From Nansenia antarctica (Eukaryota; Chordata; Actinopteri; Argentiniformes; Microstomatidae), in contig OZ022353.1 in assembly GCA_963989245.1 (NCBI GenBank), positions 27,319,593 through 27,383,592 on the forward strand: 64,000 nt of DNA, in the 5' to 3' direction. Positions 54,966-64,000 of the stretch are shown here, in pieces. Each line of letters starts with the position of its first letter. Position 1 is the stretch's first letter. Under the pieces are notes generated by a model. The model was given only the letters and a program-made list of their open reading frames with translations, made no database searches and had not been told where the DNA came from. A program made the translations under genes and the position numbers.

Positions 54966-56810
54966 CTTGAGTGAGAAGGTAGTGTATTACAGTTGTGCAT
55001 ATGCTTTTTTGAAGTGCATTTATTCAAGTATATAACTGAATATTTACAGTGTCAGGACCTGTGTTGATGAGAACATCTCCTGAATGACACCACACCCCCC
55101 TACTAGTACGACATAACCCACTGGAACATTCATTGGACACAATCAGCTTCACATGGACATTCAATTATTGACCCTCTTTTTCATAACTATCAATGCAACA
55201 TTACTCTTGGTCATAAGCTACAGACATTGTATTGATTGTTTAAAACACCATTATAAGAAAAAGCCTACACTACCACTAAAAAATCTTGAACTGACATTTA
55301 AGGCCAAGCCACATTGCACGTATCAACAATGTCAAATGTTCTGTTAATGATGACATGAAAAGCAGCATCAGTGGAGGTCAGGTCCGGTGAAGTTTATTTT
55401 TTATTCGTGTTGGAAAGATATTGCACATGGTCAATAAAGATCTGTAAATGTGTTTCTCTGATATATTTTAATGTATTCTTATTGTGAATATAATACTATC
55501 TCTATGACCCAGTGTTGAAACAACTGTCAACTGTCCATAGGCCTAAGTAGCTTATGTATGCAGTATTTGACTAGTGCATACTAGCATACTATTAATATCA
55601 TTTCAGAGGAACGTGTTGCTCCTACAAGTACACAGACAGAGTAGCCTGTCCCATCTAGACCAGTTGCTATGTTACTTGTGGAATGGGAATTCTTACATTC
55701 ATGTTGGCCTACAAGACTTATCTTGGCATGTGAGTATGTTGCTTACATGAAGGTACAACATGTGTCCTAACTTCACAGTTGAATTGTGAGACACAAGGCT
55801 AACATCCTCAGTTCCAGCATAATTAAAGGAGCCTTGGCTATTAGTGTTTGATGTGCTTTCTGAACCCATAGAAATGATCTCATTTGGTTGCTGTAAAACT
55901 AATGTTTAGCATATTCTAACCTGTGCATTAATTTGTCACTCTTACCCTTTACTTTATATGGTTATAGGTTTCTCTTTTGATATCTGGACACACATTTTGT
56001 ATAGGAATGTAAAATATTTCATTTGGACAAAAGGTGTATTATTGTGAATATATTTACAGTAGTAAATAGTACTGTGACTATGCTGCTTTATAACATGCTG
56101 GTAACACTTTTAGTAAAGGAATGTTCTACTCAAATATTTGTTTTCCTGGTTTGGCCCAGACAATGTTTAGGTACATATGTTGCTTCTTTAGATACTGATA
56201 GGGCCCCATTCATTCTGGAATGTCCAAAACACCTTACAGACACTCCAATTGGGCCTCTCAACCATACGAACACTGTGTTTTCACTCACATAAACAGAGAT
56301 TTCTCTAAACGGATAAAAAAGTGAAGAAATAAAAAAAGTTCCGATTGAGTGGATCAGTGTGGTTATGTTAAACGGAGCTGGTGTTGATACAATGACGTCA
56401 AGCGTCAAGTGTCAAGCCGTTCACACATGCGCATTGAAGCAAAACGGTTGTCAACTGCAACAATGACTCAACTTCATCATTGGTCCACACAAAAGAATCA
56501 GCTTTTGCTTTCTTCTTGGTCGCCATAACTTTCTCTCTCTTTTGTACTTTTCTTTTCTGTCTGTTTCAAAGAGTTTGGTCTGTTTACGTGTTGAGTCACT
56601 GCTGCCGTTTGATTACAACATGTGCATGTCCATAAAGTTCTTCTACGATATTTGACAGAACGTGTTCAGTTTTGGCTTTTCGTATGGACAGAGATATTTT
56701 TGCGGTGTGGACAGAGTTTTTTTTTTTAAACGAGGATGAAAATATCTGCTTAAAAAAATATTCATATACGTGTCGCCCAGGCCTACGGGGTGGAAACCTG
56801 TTTGAGATGA
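54966..56810. other. unassigned intergenic stretch
   Basis: No coding sequence with support, no tandem array and no recognised element. Short open frames (for example 55153-55347) lack any context. Confidence 0.35.
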
Positions 56811-56812
56811 GT

Positions 56813-56886
56813 GACGCCTCATGACACGTTAAACCTCATGACACGTTAAACCTCATGACACGTTAAACCACATGACACGTTAAACC
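56813..56886. repeat. 17-bp CCTCATGACACGTTAAA repeat
   Basis: Four copies in a row, the last slightly altered. Confidence 0.93.
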
Positions 56887-57138
56887 AATGAACTTGGAGC
56901 AGAGCGGAACAGTGCGGAATAACAGGGCATGAGAACAATGTGATCTGGATGGTATAGCTATGCGAGACTACACTGTAATACACTTGCACATTGTGTTGTC
57001 ATGGCAACAGCATGCTTAAGTGGATTACAATGTAGACAGTCTTCAAGATGTGGATTCTGTCATAATATTATTTAATTTGGAGCATCAACATATTTCCAGA
57101 ATGAATGGGTCCCTATGAATATTTAAGTAATATTAGTG

Positions 57139-57288
57139 TGGGGTAGGTGGTGGTCTAGTGATTGGAAGGTTGTGAGTTCAAATCCCGCCTGAAACACCAC
57201 CACTAGTGTGCCCTTGAGTAAGGCACTTAGCCCTCAGTTACTCCAGGGGGAATGTCCCTGTAAAGCATCCACAATGTAATAAAAAATA
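57139..57288 (+). mobile_element. tRNA-derived SINE with a deletion between A and B boxes
   Basis: Same family as 52147-52335 (GGTTGTGAGTTCAAATCCCG, CCTCAGTTACTCCAGGGGGA). About 26 bases between GGTCTAGTG and ATTGGAAGG are missing, which shortens the box spacing and probably kills the promoter. The tail is also lost. Confidence 0.88.
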
Positions 57289-57565
57289 ACAAATGAAAAA
57301 AAGTAAGCAAAATGTGTAGCTAAGACTATCTGGGTTAATCAGCTAGGTCAGGGCCAAATCAGGAAAAGAATACAATTGGGTGGAACATCCCTTTGAGATG
57401 CTCAATGCCTGTGTAGTGACAATGTAATTACAATGACAATTGTAATTGTTGCATAGTACTTACAGTAAGCTCAACTTAATTACAATAATCTGTTAGTACA
57501 ATGGTGGAGTAATTGCAGCATAACTACAAATGTATAAGAACTTAATGTCAATCGTTACCAACTTT

Positions 57566-57569
<4 letters not shown>

Positions 57570-57633
<64 letters not shown>
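57570..57633. repeat. (GA)n microsatellite
   Basis: About 64 bp of GA. Confidence 0.97.
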
Positions 57634-57637
<4 letters not shown>

Positions 57638-57639
57638 GG

Positions 57640-58521
57640 GGGCACACGCAGGGCTCCAGCTCCAGCTCCACACCTAGACCATAATAAAGACCTCCATGAT
57701 ATCTGTTTCACTGATTTTATATAGTTCTAAGGCTATATGGAGAAATAGTCTATAATAGCTGTTTCATTTCACTGTTTTAAACAAGGGGACTCTCTCCTGC
57801 TTCTATTTGGTCAACGTCCTGCACGAGGGACAGTGTCTGTGGACTTTTTTTTACACTGTTGCTGGTTCTGGTACCTATATATATTTGCACCATTATGAAA
57901 TCAAATCCTCTGTGTTATCTCTCAAGTCCTACAGAAACCTGGTAAAAGGTCTCTGATCATCATCTAAAGTTCTAAACATTTCACTATGTTGAGATTGTGT
58001 TAGTGCTGCTATGTATGCTTGCCAAGACCAAATCCACTGGGTATTTGAAGGGTCAATGTGTTGCTACATGTTTACCTTGGCTTATAGGCTCACAGGATAG
58101 AGCGTTGCATGTTAGCAGATGTTAGAACATAATTTACAGTGACTGTGTACATTTTTAAGGCATAATTGTATCCTTACATTATAATAGCGACAATGTTTGT
58201 TTACATATAATACATCTGTCTTGTTGATTTACGACGTGATATACAGTATATTATCCAGACATGTATTCAAGTCTTGAGGAGAAGCAACCAATTTTGCAGA
58301 ATGTTAAGTTCATCTAGACTATGACTACCTCACCTGTGCTTTTCATATAGCCTATAATAGTCTTTGATTGGATCAGGGGGCAGACGATACATTTCTCCAG
58401 GATGTGTGTTTTCCCCAAATGTGCTCTTATCCACATTAGGTGCTTTCTATCTCCACTTTTCCAAAGCTCCATCAAGCCATGATTACAAACCTTGACATAG
58501 TCTGTGTTTCAAGCATTGTGC
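57640..58521 (-). other. region 3' of TMEM74B, probable 3' UTR in part
   Basis: No element was recognised. The part next to the stop codon is expected to be TMEM74B 3' UTR. I did not find a clear poly(A) signal on the - strand, so the transcript end is not placed. Confidence 0.4.
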
Positions 58522-59274
58522 TCAGGTTGTGTGCTGCTCCTGCTGACTCGCGCCAGGCCCCTGGGCTCCGTGTGTACTTGTGGTCGGCGCTGAGGAGCCA
58601 GAGAGGCGGGGTTCACATTCCACCAGAGACTCCCCCCCCTCGCCCTCCCCCAGCTGTCTCATCCGCAGGTTGATCGACCCGTACGTCTTCTTGGGACGGA
58701 CGAACGTTCTCCGGCGGTAAAGCTCACCTTTGCATATGGACACCATGAGCAGGATGGAGAGGAGCATGCCCCCCAGAGTCAGCAGTCCCAGGCCTGCGAT
58801 AATGCACTTGTCCAGATGGGAGCCCAGCTGGGCGTAGTACATCTCCAGCTTCTCCATCTGACGTGCAGAGATCAGGTCTGGGTTGACCTTAGCCTCTCTT
58901 GGGATGGTGTAGGCGATGACCACCAGCACTATTCCACTCACAAGGAACACAAGGGCAAAGATAAACCCATAGTCCACGGAATGGTCGTTGAAGTCAATCT
59001 CCCGGCCCTCCTCAGAGTGAGGTGATAGCTGGTCCCTCTGGAAAGGTTGGGGGTGGGACTTATATCCCCTGTCGGTAGATGTAGATGGAGGAACACTTGT
59101 GCTGGGCCTGCCGTGGTCATTGAACCTGGTCTCGTGCTCCTCGTCCTGATATGAGGAGTTCTCGATGCCTCTGGCCGCTGTCCGAGGTCCTGACTCAGGC
59201 TCAGTCTGCTGGGCAGCGCGGCTGCTGCTCCCATCCCCCAGCTCCCGGAGCTCTACGGCGTTATAAGACTCCAT
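58522..59274 (-). CDS. tmem74b: TMEM74B, two-pass transmembrane protein 74B
   Basis: A single coding exon of 250 residues, close to the roughly 256 I recall for human TMEM74B. Residues 1-100 are polar and acidic, with FNDHGRP and a second EIDFNDHSVDYG just before the membrane. TM1 is about 103-123 (FIFALVFLVSGIVLVVIAYT) and TM2 about 157-179 (CIIAGLGLLTLGGMLLSILL). The segment between, YTIPREAKVNPDLISARQME, is the conserved loop of the TMEM74 family. A basic RRRTFVRPKKTYGSINLRM follows TM2, then a low-complexity tail. The family is linked to endosomal and lysosomal membranes and, for TMEM74, to autophagy; the role of TMEM74B itself is less clear. The start is at MESYNAVELREL. An acceptor-like TTTCCCCCTAG (exon border about 59338) suggests a noncoding first exon upstream. 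It converges with PSMF1. Confidence 0.93.
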   Translation of the reverse strand: MESYNAVELRELGDGSSSRAAQQTEPESGPRTAARGIENSSYQDEEHETRFNDHGRPSTSVPPSTSTDRGYKSHPQPFQRDQLSPHSEEGREIDFNDHSVDYGFIFALVFLVSGIVLVVIAYTIPREAKVNPDLISARQMEKLEMYYAQLGSHLDKCIIAGLGLLTLGGMLLSILLMVSICKGELYRRRTFVRPKKTYGSINLRMRQLGEGEGGESLVECEPRLSGSSAPTTSTHGAQGPGASQQEQHTT

Positions 59275-59697
59275 CGAAATCCAGTCGATGCGCTCATGTC
59301 GTTAGAATACGCAGCCCTCCATTATGTTTGCCGAACATCTAGGGGGAAATGTCAGATTATGCTAAAACAATTGACAAGCACACATGCTGTGGCTATCCAT
59401 CTAATAATATCCATCGCGATATTTTCTTCCTAATCTAAATGCAATCAGAATGAACACATACAACGCTATGCCTGTCAAGCCCTGTGTGCGATAGTAAACA
59501 GTGGCGTAGCGACACGTTTGTTTAAGTGTGTTGGTTGTGGTGTGGATCAAACCACCGTCTCGAAGGGCATCGTCACATTGAAGGCTGGTAAACACTGTGA
59601 ATGGAGCCCTCACATAGGATCTGAAACCTGTTTCAACCCAATAAGCCATTTGCCGACAAACACATGTACGTACCATGATAATACTGTACTATATGAG

Positions 59698-59698
59698 A

Positions 59699-59764
<66 letters not shown>
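59698..59764. repeat. (CA)n microsatellite
   Basis: About 66 bp of CA, upstream of TMEM74B. Confidence 0.97.
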
Positions 59765-59765
<1 letters not shown>

Positions 59766-60149
59766 AACACAAACCCTCTAACCTCGGAGAAACACCAACA
59801 TCCAGCGATCACTAACTAACGGGGTGGAGAGTCCACACTTTAACACTTTAACAACTTGGACATCAGAATCGTAGTTATCAAAAAGCAATCTGTCAATTAA
59901 GGTCGATTTCTTTTTATGATCATGGTTATTTGTGATTATTATTCAACTACAGGTCACTGACCATAATATGTCTAGAATAATATCATATAATCTATCCTAA
60001 ATGATTGAGATGTCAACCCTATAGTCTACCTGCTATGGAGGTCCTTTTCTCTACGCGCAACCGATGACCTTGATCCTCATGACAAAAGCGCCTATTTCTG
60101 ATAACTGAGTGAGATTACAGTCTTTTTTGGCTGAGTGGTAGATACGGTA

Positions 60150-60415
60150 GGCTATCATATGCTAGCCTACTGATGCATAACCTTTTCATAAACAAACTCC
60201 CACCCCATATTAAAGACACATAGAGAGAACCCATCTACCTCCAGGTGTTGATGCTCCGGCGATAAGACTGTTGTAGTGCAGAGCTGCAGAGATGCAGCCG
60301 GGTGTTGCGAGGGGAACCTCAGCCAGAGACAGGCTCGGAATGGCCATGCGCGAATCCCCCTGCTATGGAAGTGTGTGAAAGCGAGCGCATCGCTTCCTAT
60401 AGCAGTCATGACATA
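60150..60415 (-). promoter_or_regulatory. possible TMEM74B first exon and promoter region
   Basis: A CpG-richer patch on the - strand holds CGCTCGCTTTCACACACTTC and CTCGCAACACCCGGCTGCAT. It ends at ACACCTGGAG followed by GTAGAT, a possible donor. Its place 0.9 kb upstream of the coding exon fits a noncoding exon 1. This is inference only. Confidence 0.3.
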
Positions 60416-60599
60416 TTAAACACATAACCCGCTATAGGCTCTTTTCTGACTCAAATAGGCTCCCTATAATAAGATGAGGCGCGCTGAGGTGAACGGTAAT
60501 GTTGTGATGGAGGACAGGATCGAGCAGCATACAGGCTGTATAGTACTATACTATATCTATATATATATATTCTATACTACTACTACTAGGGTTTAGGGG

Positions 60600-61000
60600 A
60601 GGAAGGGGTTGGTCGTCACACGGGTTGGTTGTCACACTCATCATATTTCGGCCACTAGGTGGCGCTGTCGCGAAATGTTGGTACTGAAATGTTCACAATT
60701 GAGATCAGGATTCAGCTACATGTCTTCTCTGGATATAAGACACTTCAACTTGAGGTGAGAGGACGTTTTGTGTTTTTCATGTCAAATTGTAAATATTCAG
60801 CACTTCATTATTTTTCTTCTATGCTTTTACACAATGGGTTTATAACAAAACAATGATTACCATTAAAAAGTATAAAGGGAAAGTTATAGATTAGATTGTT
60901 TCTAGCTAGCTAGCTAGTTGTTCAATGGTTGTTAGCCCTGTTGCTAGCAAGAAATTCCAGTTGGGGTTGGTCGTCACATTCTATTTGGGGTTGCTTGTCA
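60600..61000. repeat. GGGTTGGTCGTCACA motif repeated four times
   Basis: GGGTTGGTCGTCACAC at about 60608, GGGTTGGTTGTCACAC at 60622, then GGGTTGGTCGTCACAT at 60964 and GGGTTGCTTGTCACAT at 60987. The pairs sit about 340 bp apart. The motif style resembles the internal motifs of the element at 14767-15657. Confidence 0.65.
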
Positions 61001-61034
61001 CATGTGTTATATATGGAGGGTGGATCATGCCACA

Positions 61035-61440
61035 TTCAAATGCAATACACACATCGGAATGCAATACACACATCGGAATGCAATACACGTGTAACACTAA
61101 ATACAATGCAAAAATACGGCATATTTGTGCCAAAATAAAATCAATGTGTTACATTTGAGCGCAGCGTATTACATTTGGTCATGAGTGTATTCCATTGAGC
61201 ATGTGTATTACATTTGGTCACGAGTGTATTCCATTGAGCATGTGTATTACATTTGAGCGCAGCGTATTACATTTGGTCATGAGTGTATTCCATTCGAGTG
61301 TCGGTGTACTCATTTGCATTGCTTTTCGATATCCGGTGTAATTTGCATTGTATTGCATTCGAGTGTTGGGTACTAATTTGAATTGCTTTTCGATATCCGA
61401 TGTAATTTGCATTGTATTGCATTCCGATGTAGGTACCATA
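61035..61440. repeat. interleaved direct and inverted repeats around GCAATACA
   Basis: CACATCGGAATGCAATACAC occurs twice near 61057-61088, and its inverse TGTATTGCATTCCGATGT is at about 61413. Between them, TGTATTACATTTG(A/G) with GAGTGTATTCCATTGAGCAT recurs several times, and TTTTCGATATCCG(G/A)TGTAAT occurs twice. The two outer inverted ends suggest a foldback element of about 380 bp. Confidence 0.7.
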
Positions 61441-61677
61441 TTTTTGTTCCGGTTCCGGCCATAGGTTCTGCCCTTTCCGGCCATAGGATTCGCGATGCCA
61501 ACGATGACGACGAAGACCCGTTAGTAGATCTGAAACTGTTGTGTGTGTGTGTTTCGCGCGCCCGCGCGTGTGACCAATGTGTCACAGTTACATGAGGCTC
61601 AGGGCTGGACTGGGACAAAAATTAGGCCCTGCCATGTGGCTCAGACCGGCCCAACACAATCGGTCCGACACCGCCGA

Positions 61678-62279
61678 TCAACATGCTGGCAGTCTGTTGA
61701 ATATACCATTTGTAAAACCCCCTATGTAGCTCAAGCCCCTCTTGCCTATCACCTTCACCACATCCACAACACACTCCAAAACCTGGCGTTTCTTTCTTAC
61801 TTGCTGCCTATGAGCAGACATCTGACTGCCAGCAAACTTGCTCTGGATATCTCCTTTTCTACTTCTTAGAAAATAGGCTTCAGCACACTTTCGGTGTGTA
61901 GCACTCTTTTCATGCTCCTCCACATTCTGTTGCGCACGTCTCCATCCTGTCATTCCAGTAATACATTTTCTGGGGTCAGTGCTATTGCCAAATGCCATAC
62001 AGACAAAACAAAACAATGTATGCTGTTCTTCGCAATATGTGAGCCACTTCCTACTGGTGCCATCTGCACATGTGAAATACTTTTGTGCCGCTGTATTTTT
62101 GGTTCTCTGCTGAGGGTGGTAATCTAAGAAGTGATCTAGCATGGAAGGCTCAGGACAGGCAAAGTAATTGAAGTCCTGAACGTGGCACTCTGTTTCCTCT
62201 GTTTCCTCTTTTTCTCTCTCCTTTTCCTCTCTTTCCCTGACACTCTGCTTTTCTGGGGAGGGCAGCAGCAGCTCAACCT
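61678..62279 (-). CDS. TTF-type zinc finger exon of a deleted hAT transposase
   Basis: The open frame extends upstream to 62373, but an acceptor-like TTGAACCAG at about 62280 marks the likely exon start (VELLLPSPEKQ). It contains HVQDFNYFACPEPSMLDHF, an intact TTF finger (AAQKYFTCADGTSRKWLTYC, then TLFCFVCMAFG, then GWRRAQQNVEEHEKSATHRK) and a basic QQVRKKRQVLECV helix. The finger is a DNA-binding module of hAT and ZMYM1-like proteins. The frame leaves the family sequence after KRGLSYIGG and ends 13 residues later near the transposon tip, so no catalytic domain follows. Confidence 0.85.
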
Positions 62280-62774
62280 GGTTCAACAAGACATGGACAG
62301 AGAAGTAAACTAACTGGTTGTCAAAATCAGCAAAGTTCTCATTTACATGTACACACAGGCTGCATGATTGCATTATGTTACACCAGAAGCCCAGTCATTT
62401 CAAATGGAAGGTTGCAAGACAACATTATTGGGTTGCAGACTGCATGAGTTTTATTTCTCCATGCAATAAAAAGCATTCATTAGTTCTGAACTAGGCTAGT
62501 GTAGATTTTTTTTTAAATATATTTATTTTCAAATAAAAAGTATTATTAACACCCATTGTTGGTATTGCATTTATGTCAGTGACAGTGATACCTCAACTTG
62601 CTAGCTAGCAACAAAATAGAAAGTCACAAAATGCAGAACACCCCCATCTAACGTTAGCTATAGAGTCCACAGCCAAGCAGCACTAACATTACACCACGAG
62701 AGAGATCACTGTGTGTGTGCATGAATTCCAGCCAAGTCCTGGTGAAGCGCAATGCAATCATGCTGCCTGTACGG

Positions 62775-63558
62775 TAGGGCTGCAACGATTAGTCGACATA
62801 ATCGACGACGTCGAGTATAAAAACTCGTCGACGTGGAATTTTAGTGTCGACTAATCGTATTTATTGGGGGGGGGGGGGGGGGAAACGTTTTATTTATTTT
62901 TTTTTTTTTTTTACGGGAGCCATGCAAGAATCAGCTGGGTAAGTTTTAGCTAACTAGCAACTTAGCCAACTGGCTAACGTTATATTGTTAGGGTCGTAAT
63001 GTTTATGTTAGCTTTACTGTTACATGTTGGAAAACAACGTCTCATGGACAGGGCTGTACATGCTATGAGCGTTTGTGCTATTAATTTATTTGCCCTGTGG
63101 CACGCGTGTGACAGACAGAGGCGCTTGTATGTAACGTTACGTAGCAGGGGTTTTCCATGTTGAAGCCAGGAGAACGCGAGATGAAATGAAGTGAGGGGTG
63201 GTCGCTATTAAAATACCAGGTAGTCATGGTGGATGATCATGAATGATGCTTGATAAGTGAATGCTATTTCAATTATGTTGAGTCCACCAGCGAGCTGTCT
63301 GTAAGATAAACAGCGCCAAGCGTAGCCTACTAACGTGAGCTGTCTGTAGTCTAGCCAGCAATGCTAGCTAGCCAATCAACTAGCTCTGTGAGCAGCTGTA
63401 GCTTGGCGTAACGTTAGGTTAGATAGCTAGTTAAGCCGGATTTATGCTTCTGCGTCGCCATTTACGCGCAGCGAAAAGCCACACGACTAATCGCGACTAA
63501 CCGAAAAAATAATCGACAGATTAGTCGACTACCAAAATAATCGTTAGTTGCAGCCCTA
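62775..63558. mobile_element. hAT MITE, 8-bp TSD CTGTACGG
   Basis: 784 bp between perfect CTGTACGG copies (62767-62774 and 63559-63566). The ends TAGGGCTGCAAC and GTTGCAGCCCTA match exactly, with GATTAGTCGAC-type subterminal motifs at both sides. The tips differ from those at 26264-27618 by only two bases (TAGGGCTGCCAC), so the two may be related families. There is no coding sequence. Confidence 0.92.
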
Positions 63559-63670
63559 CTGTACGGGTTAGCATAAGTCATAAGACATTCTCTGCTGCTG
63601 CTCCCTTAATCTGGCCAATGCAAGCGACTAACATAACTTTGCTTTTGTAAAATCAAGTAACAACATTGCT

Positions 63671-63902
63671 TACCTCTCTAGCTGTGTCCTCTGTCTCCTC
63701 CTCAATTGCTAACGGCACATAAAGATTTTGCTGTGGCAGCCGCAGCTGTAGTAGGCCTAGCCCCCACAGTCGATGCAGAGAACTGTCAGTTTCTGACATT
63801 TTGAGGCATCCTCTGCTAGCTTCTTACTTTTTTTCTCCCTAATTTTCTGGGCACCCCCTTTCACTATCTTATCTACGGACATGACACTGTACTTGGGTTG
63901 TC
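63671..63902 (-). pseudogene. first exon of the hAT derivative, frame decayed
   Basis: On the - strand MSVDKIVKGGAQKIREKKSK and LAEDASKCQKLTVL give the usual basic start of TTF-hAT transposases. A frame change follows, then AAAATAKSLCAVSN in another frame and EEETEDTAR before an AGAGAG and GTAAGC donor. A stop interrupts the frame. A downstream start at MSETDSSLHRLWG (63798) is open to the donor, but in an unrelated frame. Confidence 0.65.
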
Positions 63903-64000
63903 GGCCGAGGGATCAGAGTGGGGGAGGGGGCCGATGGACAGCAGGGCCTAAGCATGTGATTGGGCCAGCCCATGTGTTAGTATAAACGGGGGCCGCCGCT

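Larger units (their letters stand above)
61600..64000 (-). mobile_element. hAT derivative with TTF zinc-finger frame, right end near or past the window edge
   Basis: The left tip is CAGGGCTGGACTGGGACAAA. The inverted partner should lie just beyond 64000, since GGGCC-rich sequence inverted to the left end (GATTGGGCCAGCCCATGTG) appears at 63959. The - strand holds a first exon (about 63675-63900) and a second exon (61678-62279). No catalytic domain lies between the last coding block and the left tip, so the element is internally deleted. A hAT MITE (62775-63558) lies in its intron. Confidence 0.82.

Noticed and set aside
58816..59234. Frames overlapping TMEM74B on both strands
   Set aside because: They are shadows of the TMEM74B coding exon in other frames.

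Overview
This is vertebrate nuclear DNA, almost certainly from a teleost fish. The evidence is several Tc1-like transposon families with fish-type inverted repeats, L2 and other non-LTR retrotransposon copies, many hAT elements, tRNA-headed SINEs with the common fish tail, very long (CA)n and (GA)n tracts, and two intron-containing vertebrate genes. The species cannot be read from the sequence.

Only two host genes are supported. PSMF1 (proteasome inhibitor PI31) lies on the + strand as seven coding exons (13224-24614) that splice in phase to a 275-residue protein. TMEM74B, a two-pass membrane protein of the TMEM74 family, is on the - strand in one coding exon (58522-59274). As I recall, human PSMF1 and TMEM74B are also neighbours on 20p13 and converge as here, so the pair looks like conserved synteny around which the rest has grown by transposition and tandem repeat expansion.

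Layout. 1-13 kb: a - strand non-LTR element (about 525-6705) split by two hAT elements with perfect 8-bp target duplications, then odd poly-G repeats, then an L2 copy (9463-12572) split by a hAT (10000-11699) that itself holds a solo LTR (10810-11378). 13-25 kb: PSMF1, with three Tc1-like elements, a TA-flanked inverted-repeat element and several minisatellites in introns. 25.4-29.3 kb: a three-layer nest, a Tc1-like element holding an element with 12-bp ends, which holds a BED-finger hAT remnant. 29.3-34 kb: relics of a DIRS-type tyrosine recombinase, a hAT transposase, LINEs, a SINE and a Tc1. 34-46 kb: a cluster of tandem repeats (18-, 23-, 2-, 16/18-, about 24- and 15-bp units), a dead Tc1, a Penelope-like fragment with a decayed hammerhead core, three tRNA-Asp-like heads in exact 259-bp units and a solo LTR. 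46-58 kb: an L2 copy with a clean PIF/Harbinger-type MITE, a TA-flanked repeat family, foldbacks, SINEs and a 5S-rRNA-derived sequence with a triplicated promoter region. 58-64 kb: TMEM74B and its upstream region, then a hAT derivative whose reading frame keeps only a TTF-type zinc finger.

I found no new multi-gene system. The most unusual items are the tRNA-like 259-bp array, the 5S copy with altered promoter spacing, the (GT)n tract against the PSMF1 exon 5 acceptor, the dispersed GGGGAACATAG repeat family, and the zinc-finger-only hAT frame.
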